Counted from the first letter of the stretch, positions 16,556 to 25,341 are shown. The stretch: 64,000 nucleotides of DNA from Hymenobacter polaris (GCF_012927305.1 NZ_JABBGH010000002.1:1406773-1470772), one strand, 5' to 3'. Notes: generated by a model from the sequence alone, not told the origin. A program made the numbers and translations.

Positions 16556-16680
16556 ATTAGGCTGTTAGCTTAGCGCTAGTAGCTACCAGCTAGCAGATGC
16601 CGCATTGCGAAGGCAGCGTATTTCCGACTTTTGTCGAAAATGCTGGCCATTGCAATGCGGCTTCGCTATGTTAACTAACA
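16556..16680. repeat. Inverted repeat filling rpmH-rnpA gap
   Basis: Nested inverted segments: an inner perfect 10-bp pair (GCCGCATTGC at 16599-16608 and GCAATGCGGC at 16652-16661) and outer imperfect arms (TGTTAGCTTAGCG and CGCTATGTTAACTAACA). The outer arm ends at the rnpA start codon. Confidence 0.6.
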
Positions 16681-17118
16681 ATGGACGAGCTACCCACCGC
16701 TAGCCAGCCGCCAAAAGCGCCCCGCAAGTATACCTTTCCGAAAGAGGAACACCTGTGCCGCAAAAAGCTGATTGAGCAGCTTTTCAGCAAGCAGGGTTCC
16801 TCTTTTGGCGTTTACCCCCTGCGCCTTACCTGGCTGCCGGCCCCAGAGCGCAGCAGCGCGCCGCCCCAGGTGCTCATCAGCGTCAGTAAGCGCACCTTTA
16901 AGCGGGCCGTCGACCGCAACCGCCTCAAGCGCCTCATTCGCGAGGCCTACCGCCTTCATAAGTACCGCCTGCTGGAAGCGGCGGGCGGCCACCCCGTAGC
17001 CGCGCTCGGTATCTTGTACACGGGCAAAGAAAAAAGCGGGCTGCCGCTCATCGAAAAAAAATTAATTTCCGGGTTTACTCGTTTGCTGGCCGAGCCGGCG
17101 GTGCAACCAGTGCCGTAG
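16681..17118 (+). CDS. rnpA: Ribonuclease P protein component
   Basis: A 145-residue basic protein that binds the RNase P RNA and helps remove 5' leaders from pre-tRNAs. The RNR signature is visible as FKRAVDRNRLKRLIREAYRL (~residues 75-94). The N-terminus has the typical FPKEEHLCRKKLIEQLF. It follows rpmH, as in most bacteria. It is slightly long because of an N-terminal extension of ~20 residues. Confidence 0.95.
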   Translation: MDELPTASQPPKAPRKYTFPKEEHLCRKKLIEQLFSKQGSSFGVYPLRLTWLPAPERSSAPPQVLISVSKRTFKRAVDRNRLKRLIREAYRLHKYRLLEAAGGHPVAALGILYTGKEKSGLPLIEKKLISGFTRLLAEPAVQPVP

Positions 17119-17235
17119 CGTGCTTATCTTCAAGTAGCAATAGGCAGCGGCCTAGGCCGGCCCGCACTGCGAGGCGGCCGGGTAAGCAAGGCAAGCTGTT
17201 ACCTCCTTGTTCTTTAGTCAGTATCTTTTCGCCCG

Positions 17236-18933
17236 ATGATTAGCCGTAAGAAAGTACTCGCCGTTTTGGCCCTGAGCACCCTGGGCCTAGCCAGCTTCCG
17301 CGTAGCGTCTGACAGCGAGCGCTACTTCGAGATTGCCAAAAACCTCGATATTTTCGCTACGCTTTTCAAGGAGGTGAACACGTACTACGTGGATGAGATT
17401 ACGCCCGGCAAGCTGGTGAAAACCGGCATCGATGGGATGCTCAAGTCGCTCGACCCCTACACCAACTACATCCCCGAAGATGATATTGAGGATTTTCGCA
17501 CCCTCACCACCGGGCAGTACGGCGGCATTGGGGCGGTAGTCATCAAGCGCAACGGTAAAACCGTGGTGCAGAGCGCCTACGAGGGCTACCCGGCCCAAAA
17601 GGCGGGCCTGCTGCCCGGCGATGAAATCTTGACTATCAACAACGTAAACGTTGATAAAAAGACCAACGCCGATATCAGCAAGCTGCTCAAGGGCCAGGCT
17701 AACTCGGTAGCCAAGCTCATCGTGACGCGCTACGGCCAGGACAAGCCGGTGGAGGTGAACATCACCCGCGACCGCATCCAGGTGGAGAACGTGCCTTACT
17801 ACGGCATGCTGACCAACGACATTGGCTACTTCCAGCTATCGGGCTTTACCATGGATGCCGGCCGCGAAGTGCGCAACGCCGTGGTGCGGCTCAAGGAAAA
17901 AGGCGCTAAAAAGCTGGTGTTTGACATTCGCGACAACCCCGGCGGCTTGCTCAACGAGGCGGTGAATATAGCTAACCTCTTTGTGGACAAGGGTCTGGAT
18001 GTGGTGAGCACCAAAGGCAAAGTGACGGAGTGGAACAAGACGTACAAGGCGCTGGACGTGCCGTTGGATACGCAGATTCCGATTGCCATCATCACCAGCA
18101 ACCGCTCGGCGTCGGCCTCGGAAATTGTGTCGGGCGTGCTGCAGGACTACGACCGGGCCGTGCTGGTAGGCGAGCGCACCTTCGGCAAGGGCTTGGTGCA
18201 AGCCACGCGCCCGCTCAGTTACAACTCGCAGCTGAAAGTAACCACGGCCAAGTACTACATCCCCAGTGGCCGCTGCATTCAGGAAATCGACTACTCGCAC
18301 CGCGGCGAAGATGGTAGCCTCACGAAGTTTCCCGACTCGCTACGCACGGCCTTCAAAACCCAGGCCGGCCGCATTGTGTACGACGGCGGCGGCGTGGCCC
18401 CCGATATCGACATTCAGGACCGCGGCATTGCCGACATCACGCGGGTGCTCATTCAGAAAAGCTACCTCTTCGACTTCGCTACGCGCTACCGCTCCGAGCA
18501 CGCTACTATTGCGCCGGCCCGTGAGTTTCACCTCACGGAAGCTGATTACCAGAAGTTTGTGGCTTTCCTGCAAGGAAAAAACATCAGTTATAACACTGAT
18601 GCCGAGCGCGCCCTCACCGACCTCACCAAAAAGGTGAAGGAGGACAAGCACTACGACGACGTGAAGCTGGAGCTGGCCACCATTCAGCGCAAAGTGGCCG
18701 TCAATAAAACCAACGACCTCCAGCGCTTCAAGCCCGAAATTCGCGACCTGCTAGAAACCGAAATAGCCTCACGCTACTACTATGAGAAGGGCCGCACCGA
18801 AGCCAGCTTCGACGACGACCTCAACGTGCAAGCGGCTATCGCCGTTCTCAACGACCCTAACCGCTACGCCGCGCTGCTTAAGCCCGGCGGCCAGGCAGCG
18901 AGTGCTAAAAAAGGCGCAGGAGTGCCGAAGTAA
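17236..18933 (+). CDS. S41 C-terminal processing protease
   Basis: A 565-residue periplasmic serine protease of the CtpA/Tsp type. A signal-like N-terminus (RKKVLAVLALSTLGLASFRV) is followed by the N-terminal region, a PDZ domain (~95-165; GGIGAVVIKRNGKTVV and PAQKAGLLPGDEILTINNV) and the S41 core. The catalytic Ser is in SNRSASASE (Ser293 by spacing), and the Lys is in ERTFGKGLVQ (Lys318). The C-terminal ~150 residues form an extra helical region. It probably trims or degrades envelope proteins by their C-terminal tails. Confidence 0.93.
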   Translation: MISRKKVLAVLALSTLGLASFRVASDSERYFEIAKNLDIFATLFKEVNTYYVDEITPGKLVKTGIDGMLKSLDPYTNYIPEDDIEDFRTLTTGQYGGIGAVVIKRNGKTVVQSAYEGYPAQKAGLLPGDEILTINNVNVDKKTNADISKLLKGQANSVAKLIVTRYGQDKPVEVNITRDRIQVENVPYYGMLTNDIGYFQLSGFTMDAGREVRNAVVRLKEKGAKKLVFDIRDNPGGLLNEAVNIANLFVDKGLDVVSTKGKVTEWNKTYKALDVPLDTQIPIAIITSNRSASASEIVSGVLQDYDRAVLVGERTFGKGLVQATRPLSYNSQLKVTTAKYYIPSGRCIQEIDYSHRGEDGSLTKFPDSLRTAFKTQAGRIVYDGGGVAPDIDIQDRGIADITRVLIQKSYLFDFATRYRSEHATIAPAREFHLTEADYQKFVAFLQGKNISYNTDAERALTDLTKKVKEDKHYDDVKLELATIQRKVAVNKTNDLQRFKPEIRDLLETEIASRYYYEKGRTEASFDDDLNVQAAIAVLNDPNRYAALLKPGGQAASAKKGAGVPK

Positions 18934-18996
18934 AACAAAGGCAGATTTGCCTCGGGAACAGTAGATTTGGCAACAAGTCTACTATTTTTTTTAGCT

Positions 18997-19503
18997 ATGA
19001 ATAGCTGGTTATTGAGAATCAAGAATTGGCAAATATTTCTAATTTATATTATCGGCTCTAACGTAGGCAAACTGCTATTAAAACAGCCTGAGTTTGCAGA
19101 GTGGGTATTTGCAGTATTATTGATTAGCTATGTAGGCTGGTACGTATTAGTAGGTAATACTTTATACCGCTACTTGCCTAGGAACGCTACGTACAGCATG
19201 ACTTGGTTTACAGTAGACGCTTTTATTGTCGTCGTATCCTACGCGGCTTTTGTATTCATATTTGATGGGGATTTTGAAAGCAATGGTTTAGTAGCATTGC
19301 CTGCATTTTATATATTCTTCGCAATCGCTCATTTATTCTGGTTTCCGGCAGCAGCACTTGTATCAATCGAAAACCAGAAAGAAGCAACGTTTAGCCAGTA
19401 TGCAGGTACTGCTATACAATTATTCTTTTGGCCTATCGGCATATGGTTTGTGCAGCCACGGCTTAATAAGCTTAGCCAGCAAGCGCAGGAGCCCAGCGAA
19501 TAG
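18997..19503 (+). CDS. Small polytopic membrane protein
   Basis: A 168-residue protein with about four hydrophobic segments (IFLIYIIGSNVGKLL, VFAVLLISYVGWYVLVG, AFIVVVSYAAFVFIF, and YIFFAIAHLFWFPAAALV), no recognised family, and a hydrophilic tail. Codon use is noticeably more AT-rich than that of its neighbours, which may mean transfer or weak expression. ATG 18997 is chosen; an in-frame TTG at 18967 would add ten residues. It converges with hldD. Confidence 0.65.
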   Translation: MNSWLLRIKNWQIFLIYIIGSNVGKLLLKQPEFAEWVFAVLLISYVGWYVLVGNTLYRYLPRNATYSMTWFTVDAFIVVVSYAAFVFIFDGDFESNGLVALPAFYIFFAIAHLFWFPAAALVSIENQKEATFSQYAGTAIQLFFWPIGIWFVQPRLNKLSQQAQEPSE

Positions 19504-19508
19504 TATTT

Positions 19509-20477
19509 TTAGTAATACTTCCCCTCCACTAAATACCCCTGCACGTAATCCCGAATGCCTTCTTCGAGCGTGGCGAAGTGCAGGTCGTAGCCAGCGGCGC
19601 GGAGCTTGCGTATGTCGGCCTCGGTGAAGTACTGGTAGTTGTCGCGGATATCCTCGGGCGTGTCGCGGAACCGGATGTCGACGGGGCGGCCTAGGGCCTC
19701 GAAGGTGTTCAAGGCCAGGTCCATGAAGGTGCGGGCCTGGCCGGTGCCCAGGTTGTAGAGGCCGCTGTGGGTGCGGTGGTGCAGGAAGAAGTAGCACACT
19801 TCCACCACATCCTTCACGTACACGAAGTCGCGCATCTGGCCGCCGTCCACGTAGTCGGGGTTGTGCGAGCGGAAGAGCTGCATGCTGCCATTCTCCTGAA
19901 TCTGGCGGAAGGCGTGCAGGATAACGGAAGCCATGCGACCCTTGTGGTACTCGTTGGGGCCGTACACGTTGAAAAACTTGAGGCCCGCCCAGAAGTAAGG
20001 CTGTTCTTCCTGCGCCAAAGCCCACTTATCGAAGTCGTTTTTCGAGTCGCCGTAGGGGTTGAGCGGGTGCAGTAGGGGCACCAGGGTATCGTCCTGGTCG
20101 GAGTAGCCTAGGCGGCCGTCGCCGTAAGTGGCGCCGCTGCTGGCGTACACCAGCGGCAGCTGGTAGCGCACGCAGGCCTGCCACATCTGCTTGCTGTAGT
20201 TGAGGTTAAGCAGGTCGAACACGGCCGGGTCCTGCTCGGTGGTGTCGGTGCGGGCCCCTAGGTGGAAGATGAACTCAACCTGCTCGTGGTGCTGGTCGAG
20301 CCAGGTAAAGAACTCCTCGCGGTCCACGTACTCGCGCAGCTTTTTGCCCCGGATGTTGGGTAGCTTTTTCTCGACGGCAAAATTATCAACCACCACGATA
20401 TCGTTGAAATTGGCGGCGTTGAGGCGGGTGACAAGGCAGCTGGCGATGAAGCCGGCGGCGCCGGTGACGACTATCAT
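19509..20477 (-). CDS. hldD: ADP-heptose 6-epimerase
   Basis: A 322-residue SDR-family enzyme that epimerises ADP-D-glycero-D-manno-heptose to the L-glycero form for lipopolysaccharide core synthesis. The Rossmann motif MIVVTGAAGFIASCLV is at the very N-terminus, followed by the NADP-binding VDNF. The SDR catalytic triad is seen as SSGATYG (Ser and Thr), then YGDSKNDFDKW, where Tyr and Lys of YxxxK lie. The C-terminal part reads KDVVEVCYFFL and later NLGTGQARTFMDLA, typical of HldD. ATG 20477 is chosen because it starts exactly at the Rossmann fold; a longer open frame upstream lies in a palindrome. Confidence 0.93.
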   Translation of the reverse strand: MIVVTGAAGFIASCLVTRLNAANFNDIVVVDNFAVEKKLPNIRGKKLREYVDREEFFTWLDQHHEQVEFIFHLGARTDTTEQDPAVFDLLNLNYSKQMWQACVRYQLPLVYASSGATYGDGRLGYSDQDDTLVPLLHPLNPYGDSKNDFDKWALAQEEQPYFWAGLKFFNVYGPNEYHKGRMASVILHAFRQIQENGSMQLFRSHNPDYVDGGQMRDFVYVKDVVEVCYFFLHHRTHSGLYNLGTGQARTFMDLALNTFEALGRPVDIRFRDTPEDIRDNYQYFTEADIRKLRAAGYDLHFATLEEGIRDYVQGYLVEGKYY

Positions 20478-20496
20478 AGGGTAGTAAGCAAGTAGC

Positions 20497-20562
20497 GTGG
20501 ACGCTGCGAGTCCGCGCGGGAGTAACAGTCCGGGGGATGGCACGCGCGGACGCGCAGCGCCC
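20497..20562. repeat. Palindromic repeat, family 2
   Basis: GTGGACGCTGCGAGTCCGCG (20497-20516) pairs imperfectly with the right arm ending at 20562. A related copy at 54855-54910 shares GTGGACGCTGCGAGT and its complement. Confidence 0.7.
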
Positions 20563-20610
20563 GCGGTGCAGTCCCTCAAAGGTACTGCCAGCCGGCCTGG
20601 TAGGTTGGGC

Positions 20611-20618
20611 TACCTTTG
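20611..20618 (+). promoter_or_regulatory. Candidate -7 element for btuF-like gene
   Basis: A perfect TACCTTTG lies only 5 nt before the start codon at 20624. If used, the message would be leaderless or nearly so. No -33 TTTG is present at the right distance. Confidence 0.45.
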
Positions 20619-20623
20619 CGGCC

Positions 20624-21511
20624 ATGCGTCTTTCGCCCTTTTTACTGATTGGCTGCGTGCTCCTAGGGGCCTGCCAGGCCCACGACCAGCCGGCCGCCGC
20701 CCCAGCCACCGTGCAGGTGCGCGACGACCTGGGCCGCTCCGTGACGCTGCCCGCCTATCCGCGCCGCCTGGTGTCCCTAGCCCCTAGCATGACCGAAATG
20801 CTTTATGCCGTGGCCGATACCAGCACCATCATCGCCCGCACCCAGGCCGACGACTACCCCGCCGCCGTGCTGCGCAAGCCGGTAGTAAACTCGTATCCGC
20901 TTGATATAGAGCGCCTGGTGACGCTGCATCCCGACGCCGTATTCACGGTGGAAGGCCTGACGCCGCCCGACGCGGCCGAGCGCCTGCGCCAGCTGGGCAT
21001 TCCGGTGTACTACCAGAAATACCGCCGGGTAGGCGACGTGCTGCGCGGCCTAATCACCCTAGGCCGCCTGCTGGGCCGCGACGCGCAGGCCCGCCGCCTC
21101 ACCGATTCGCTGCAGCGGCAGCTGCACGCGCTGGCCACCTGCCCGGCGCCCGGCGCCCGGCCCACGGTGCTGGCCCTGGCCGCGGCCGACCCCATGTACG
21201 CCTATGGGCAAAACACGCTGTTTACGGATGAGATATGGCTGGCGGGCGGCCAAAATGCCCTGCGCGACAGCCTGCCGCAGCCCTACCCGGCCCTGACGCG
21301 CGAGTACGTGCTGAAGCTGAACCCGGAAGTGATAATTGGGGGCCGGTTCGGGAAGCTGGACAGCACCTTGTTTAGGCAAAACCCCGAGCTGCGGCGCCTG
21401 CGCGCCTACCAAAAGCGGCGCGTGTACGCCACCACGCCCAACCTGCTGCAGCGCCCCAGCCCGCGCGTGGTAGAGGCCGTGCAGGAGCTACGGGCCTTGC
21501 TGGCGCGCTAA
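20624..21511 (+). CDS. Periplasmic binding protein, BtuF-like
   Basis: A 295-residue lipoprotein (signal MRLSPFLLIGCVLLGACQ with lipobox LGAC, Cys17). The mature part belongs to the BtuF/FecB type III solute-binding fold: VSLAPSMTEMLYAVADTS at the N-terminal lobe, then NSYPLDIERLVTLHPDAVF, a long helix connecting the lobes, and the C-terminal YVLKLNPEVIIGGRFGK. These proteins carry cobalamin, haem or iron-siderophore to an inner-membrane ABC permease. The permease gene follows directly. The specific ligand is not visible in sequence. Confidence 0.85.
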   Translation: MRLSPFLLIGCVLLGACQAHDQPAAAPATVQVRDDLGRSVTLPAYPRRLVSLAPSMTEMLYAVADTSTIIARTQADDYPAAVLRKPVVNSYPLDIERLVTLHPDAVFTVEGLTPPDAAERLRQLGIPVYYQKYRRVGDVLRGLITLGRLLGRDAQARRLTDSLQRQLHALATCPAPGARPTVLALAAADPMYAYGQNTLFTDEIWLAGGQNALRDSLPQPYPALTREYVLKLNPEVIIGGRFGKLDSTLFRQNPELRRLRAYQKRRVYATTPNLLQRPSPRVVEAVQELRALLAR

Positions 21512-21523
21512 CCCCCTAGGCCC

Positions 21524-22525
21524 ATGTCTTCGCCCCACCCGTTGCGCTGGCTGCTGGCTTTTGGGCTGCTCACGCTCGGGCTGCTGGGCCTGGGGCTGCG
21601 GGTAGGCTCCTACGAGGTCAGCTACGCTTTCATCTTCGACACCCTCGCCCACTACCACCCCGCCGACCCCGCCCAGCTGGCTTTGGTAGAACTGCGCCTG
21701 CCGCGCCTGCTGCTGGCGTGGCTGGCCGGCGCCAGCCTGGCGTTGAGCGGCTACCTGCTGCAAACGCTGGTCAACAACCCGCTGGCCGACCCCTACCTGC
21801 TGGGTACGGCGTCGGGGGCGTCGCTGGGGGCCATTGTGGCCTACTTGCTGGTGCCAGGCCTGGTGGTGGCGGGGCTGTACTTGCCGCCGCTGGCGGCGCT
21901 GGCGGGGGGCCTAGGGGCCACGGTGCTGGTGGTGGCCATTGGCACGCGGCAGGGGCGGGTGCGGCCGGCGGTGCTGCTGCTGGGCGGCGTGGCCGTGGGG
22001 GCGCTGGCGGCGGCGGCGGGCTCGCTCATTACTTTCCTCAAGGCCGACCAGGACAGCCTGCGCACGGTGGTATTTTGGGCATTCGGCTCGTTTGAGCGGG
22101 CTAGCTGGGCGGGGCTGGGCTGGCCGGCCGCCGTGCTGGTTGGCAGCCTAGGGCTACTATTCTGCTTGCAGAAGGACCTGAACCTGCTGCTGCTAGGCGA
22201 GGAGCGGGCGCAGGCTCTAGGGCTGGCCGTGGTGCGGCTGCGCTGGGTGCTGCTGGCGGTAGCCGTAGCCCTCACCAGCGGGGTGGTGGCGCTGTGCGGG
22301 CCCATCGGGTTTGTGGGGCTGGTGGTGCCGCACCTCACGCGCGGGCTGCTGGGCGCGGCCGGGCGCCTTAATTTAGTGGCGTGCGCTGCCCTAGGGGGCG
22401 CTTTTCTGCTGGCCGCCGACCTGCTGGCCCGCCTGCTGTACCCGCCCGCCGGCCTGCCCATTGGGCTGGTAACGGCCCTGCTGGGGGTACCCTTCTTTGT
22501 ATCTTTGCTGCGGAAAAAATTTTAG
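21524..22525 (+). CDS. FecCD/BtuC-family ABC permease
   Basis: A 333-residue polytopic permease with about ten transmembrane helices. Family signatures are LRLPRLLLAWLAGASLALSG near residue 50, NNPLADPYLLGTASGASLGA (~80-99), and LCGPIGFVGLVVPHLTRGLL near residue 260, where the Gly-rich EAA-like loop meets the ATPase. It works with the binding protein 12 nt upstream. The usual ATPase gene does not follow; the next gene is queD, so the ATP-binding subunit must be encoded elsewhere or the set is incomplete. Confidence 0.9.
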   Translation: MSSPHPLRWLLAFGLLTLGLLGLGLRVGSYEVSYAFIFDTLAHYHPADPAQLALVELRLPRLLLAWLAGASLALSGYLLQTLVNNPLADPYLLGTASGASLGAIVAYLLVPGLVVAGLYLPPLAALAGGLGATVLVVAIGTRQGRVRPAVLLLGGVAVGALAAAAGSLITFLKADQDSLRTVVFWAFGSFERASWAGLGWPAAVLVGSLGLLFCLQKDLNLLLLGEERAQALGLAVVRLRWVLLAVAVALTSGVVALCGPIGFVGLVVPHLTRGLLGAAGRLNLVACAALGGAFLLAADLLARLLYPPAGLPIGLVTALLGVPFFVSLLRKKF

Positions 22526-22629
22526 CTGTTAGCCGCTAGCCATTGGCTGTTAGCGTCTTTTGGGCTTGTTGGGCAGCGCGTTCAGCAAGCGGCCAGCCCC
22601 TAACAGCTAGTAGCCAACAGCCCCTAATT
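22526..22629. repeat. Inverted repeat abutting queD start
   Basis: The whole gap between the permease and queD is an imperfect inverted repeat built of related words (GCTGTTAGC, GCTAGC, CTAACAGC, GCCAACAGC). Its outer arm ends at the queD ATG. Confidence 0.6.
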
Positions 22630-23046
22630 ATGCTATACGTCAGCCGCCTCGAGCATTTCAATGCTGCCCACAAGCTCTACAATCCGGCCTGGACGAAGGA
22701 GCGCAACCAGGAGGTGTTTGGGCCCTGCGCCAATGAGAATTGGCACGGCCACAACTACGAGATGATTGTGACGGTGAAGGGCGAGCAGGACCCCGACACC
22801 GGCTTCGTAGTGGACCTTAAGGCTTTGTCTGACCTTATCCGCGACCACATCACCAACCAGGTAGACCACAAAAACCTGAACCTCGACGTGCCCTGGCTGG
22901 TGGGTAAGCGGGTGAGCACCGAAACGCTGGCGCTGGAATTTTGGCGAATCTTGGAGCGCGAGCTGCCCACCATTACCAAGAGCGCCCGGCTGCACTGCAT
23001 CAAGATTTACGAAACTCCGCGCAATGCGGTAGAATACTACGGGTGA
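22630..23046 (+). CDS. queD: 6-carboxytetrahydropterin synthase
   Basis: A 138-residue PTPS-family enzyme that makes 6-carboxy-tetrahydropterin from dihydroneopterin triphosphate in queuosine synthesis. Zinc ligands are visible: His14 in FNAAHKLYNP, and His39 and His41 in NWHGHNYEM; the catalytic Cys33 is in FGPCANEN. The C-terminal substrate-binding Glu is in IKIYETPRNAVEYYG. ATG 22630 (MLYVSRLEHFNAAH) is chosen; a longer frame reaching GTG 22543 would run through the inverted repeat. No other queuosine genes are nearby. Confidence 0.9.
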   Translation: MLYVSRLEHFNAAHKLYNPAWTKERNQEVFGPCANENWHGHNYEMIVTVKGEQDPDTGFVVDLKALSDLIRDHITNQVDHKNLNLDVPWLVGKRVSTETLALEFWRILERELPTITKSARLHCIKIYETPRNAVEYYG

Positions 23047-23050
23047 GGAA

Positions 23051-23133
23051 GTTATGAGTTAAAAGTTAGGAGTTATGAGTTTGCTTGTAGCTCGTATCGT
23101 GCAACTCATAACTCCTAGCTTTTAACTCATAAC
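23051..23133. repeat. Inverted repeat abutting lpxB start
   Basis: Arms of 31 nt (GTTATGAGTTAAAAGTTAGG... at 23051-23081 and its near-complement at 23103-23133) fill the gap between queD and lpxB. The repeat starts 4 nt after the queD stop and ends 5 nt before the lpxB ATG. Confidence 0.8.
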
Positions 23134-23138
23134 TCCTC

Positions 23139-24266
23139 ATGAAATACTACTTCATTGCCGGCGAGCGCTCGGGCGACACCCACGCGGCCCGCTTGCTGCG
23201 CGAGCTGAAGCAGCAGGACCCCGCCGCCGATTTCCGCTACTGGGGCGGCGACCAGATGCAGGCCGAGGGCGGCGAGCTGGTGCGCCACTACCGCGAGCTG
23301 GCCGTGATGGGGTTTTGGGAAACGGCTACCAGTATTCTCAAGTTTCGGGGCTACCTGAAAGAATGCCAGCGCGATGTGCTGGCCTACCAGCCCGACGTGC
23401 TGGTGCTGGTCGACTACGGCGGGTTTAACCTGCGCATGGCCGCCTGGGCCAAGGAGCACGGCATTCGGGTGTTCTACTACATCTCGCCCAAAATCTGGGC
23501 CTGGAACCAGAGCCGCGGTGAGAAAATCAAAGCCTTGGTGGACAAGATGTTCGTGATTCTACCCTTCGAGGAAGAGTTTTACCAGCGCTTCGACTACCGG
23601 GTAGACTACGTGGGCAACCCCACGGCCGACGAGGTGGCCGACTTCGTACCCGACCCCAACTTCCTGACCCAAAACGGGCTCGACCCTGAACGCCAGATAA
23701 TCGCGGTGCTGCCGGGCTCGCGCAAGCAGGAGATTGAGGAGATGCTGCACGAGATGCTGGCCGTGCTGCCAGCGTTTCAGGAGTACCAGTTCGTGGTGGC
23801 CGGCGTCAGCAACCTCGACCGGGCCTACTACCAGCACTTCGAGCGCAACGGCATCAAGCTGGTGATAGACCAAGCCTTCAATCTGCTGAGCCGGGCCAGC
23901 GCGGCGCTCGTCACCAGCGGTACGGCTACTCTCGAAACAGCCTTGTTTGACGTGCCGCAGGTGGTGTGCTACCGCACCAGCGGCCTCACCTACGCCGTGG
24001 GCAAAGCCTTGATTAAGGTGCCCTACATCTCACTGGTGAACCTGATAGTGGGCCGCGAAGTAGTGCCTGAGTTCATTCAGGGCAAGTTTACGGCCCGCAA
24101 CCTGCTCGACGAGCTGAAGCGCCTGCTTACCAACAAAGCCTACGTGGCCCGCCAGCGAGCGGGCTACGCCGAGCTGCGCCAAAAGATGGGCCAGCCCGGT
24201 ACTGCCCGCCACACGGCCGCCCTTATGGTGAAGTACCTGCGCGAAGCGCAGCCGGCGGCTGCCTAG
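23139..24266 (+). CDS. lpxB: Lipid-A-disaccharide synthase
   Basis: A 375-residue GT19 glycosyltransferase that joins UDP-2,3-diacylglucosamine and lipid X in lipid A synthesis at the inner-membrane surface. The N-terminus reads YYFIAGERSGDTHAARLL, the conserved GExSGD motif. Later segments include LVDYGGFNLRMA, VFYYISPKIWAWNQ, LPFEEEFYQR, VGNPTADEV, LPGSRKQEIEEMLHEM and TSGTATLETALFDVPQVV. Length is typical. The stop codon TAG lies inside a CCTAGG palindrome. Confidence 0.96.
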   Translation: MKYYFIAGERSGDTHAARLLRELKQQDPAADFRYWGGDQMQAEGGELVRHYRELAVMGFWETATSILKFRGYLKECQRDVLAYQPDVLVLVDYGGFNLRMAAWAKEHGIRVFYYISPKIWAWNQSRGEKIKALVDKMFVILPFEEEFYQRFDYRVDYVGNPTADEVADFVPDPNFLTQNGLDPERQIIAVLPGSRKQEIEEMLHEMLAVLPAFQEYQFVVAGVSNLDRAYYQHFERNGIKLVIDQAFNLLSRASAALVTSGTATLETALFDVPQVVCYRTSGLTYAVGKALIKVPYISLVNLIVGREVVPEFIQGKFTARNLLDELKRLLTNKAYVARQRAGYAELRQKMGQPGTARHTAALMVKYLREAQPAAA

Positions 24267-24279
24267 GGCTAGTTATTGG

Positions 24280-24467
24280 TTATCAGTTAGCACAGGAACA
24301 GGTAGCAATTAGTACGGGAACGTCATGCTGAGCCCCGCGAAGCATCTCTACCGCGTAACTAACTCCTGACGTTTGAGATTACTTACGCAGTAGAGATGCT
24401 TCGCGGGGCTCAGCATGACGTTCCCGTACTAATTGCTACCTGTTCATTGCTAATTGCTAACTGATAA
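24280..24467. repeat. Long inverted repeat abutting fdhD start
   Basis: Outer arms (TTATCAGTTAGCA at 24280-24292 and TGCTAACTGATAA at 24455-24467) flank a 53-nt inner inverted pair (24299-24351 and 24390-24442) that carries the family 1 sequence GTCATGCTGAGC...CGAAGCATCTCTAC. It fills the lpxB-fdhD gap and ends 1 nt before the fdhD ATG. Confidence 0.85.
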
Positions 24468-24468
24468 T

Positions 24469-25341
24469 ATGCCCACCCTGCAGCCCCCCGCCCCCCCTAG
24501 CGCCGAGCGCACGACCGTGCTGCGGGTAGTGGGGGAGGGCGCCACCCCGGCCACCGACCTGCTGGCCGTGGAGGCGCCGCTTGAAATCAGCCTAGGCTAT
24601 GGCCCGGCCGACCAGCGCCTGGCTCACACCCTGGCCGTAACCATGCGCACGCCCGGCCACGACGCCGAGCTGGCCGCGGGCTTTTTGCTAAGCGAAGGCC
24701 TGGTGCACCAAGCAACCGATATTACCAGCCTGGCGCACCAGGCCGACCCGCGTCGGCCTAAGGAGCGCGGCAACGTGCTGCAGGCCGAACTGGCGCCCGG
24801 CGTGGCGGTGGCGCTGGGCCGGCTGGAGCGGCACTTCTACACCTCCTCCAGTTGCGGGGTGTGCGGCAAAACTAGCATTGAGGCAGTGCAGGCAGCTAGC
24901 TGCCCGGTGCCGCCCGCGCCCGGCCTGCCCCTGGTGCCCGCGGCCGTCATCCAGGCGCTGCCCGACCGGCAGCGCGCCGCCCAGCGCGTATTTGCGCAAA
25001 CGGGCGGCTTGCACGCCACGGCGCTGTTCGACGCCGCCGGCGAGCTGCTGCTGGTGCGCGAGGACGTGGGCCGCCACAATGCCTTTGATAAAGTGGTGGG
25101 CGCGGCGCTGCTGGCCGGCCAGGTGCCCCTAGGCCAGCACATTGTGCTGGTGAGCGGGCGGGCCAGCTTCGAGCTGGTGCAGAAAGCGGCCGTAGCGGGC
25201 GTGGCCATCTTGGCGGCCGTGGGGGCGCCGAGCAGCCTGGCCGTTGAGGCCGCCGAGGAGTTTGGCCTGACGCTGCTGGGCTTCGTGCGCGACGGGCGCT
25301 TCAATATCTACACCCACGCTGCCCGCATTGCCACCACCTAA
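24469..25341 (+). CDS. fdhD: Formate dehydrogenase accessory sulfurtransferase
   Basis: A 290-residue FdhD-type protein that transfers sulfur to the molybdenum cofactor of formate dehydrogenases. The persulfide-carrying Cys pair is in YTSSSCGVCGKTSIE (Cys129 and Cys132). Other family segments are GHDAELAAGFLLSEGLV and REDVGRHNAFDKVVGAALL near residue 200, then VLVSGRASFELVQKAA. ATG 24469 is chosen over an in-frame TTG at 24454. It heads a molybdenum-enzyme region that includes two FdhF-like subunits. Confidence 0.95.
   Translation: MPTLQPPAPPSAERTTVLRVVGEGATPATDLLAVEAPLEISLGYGPADQRLAHTLAVTMRTPGHDAELAAGFLLSEGLVHQATDITSLAHQADPRRPKERGNVLQAELAPGVAVALGRLERHFYTSSSCGVCGKTSIEAVQAASCPVPPAPGLPLVPAAVIQALPDRQRAAQRVFAQTGGLHATALFDAAGELLLVREDVGRHNAFDKVVGAALLAGQVPLGQHIVLVSGRASFELVQKAAVAGVAILAAVGAPSSLAVEAAEEFGLTLLGFVRDGRFNIYTHAARIATT

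Noticed and set aside
19509..20579. Longer N-terminus for hldD
   Set aside because: The extra 34 residues come from the family 2 palindrome and lack conservation features; the Rossmann fold starts at ATG 20477.
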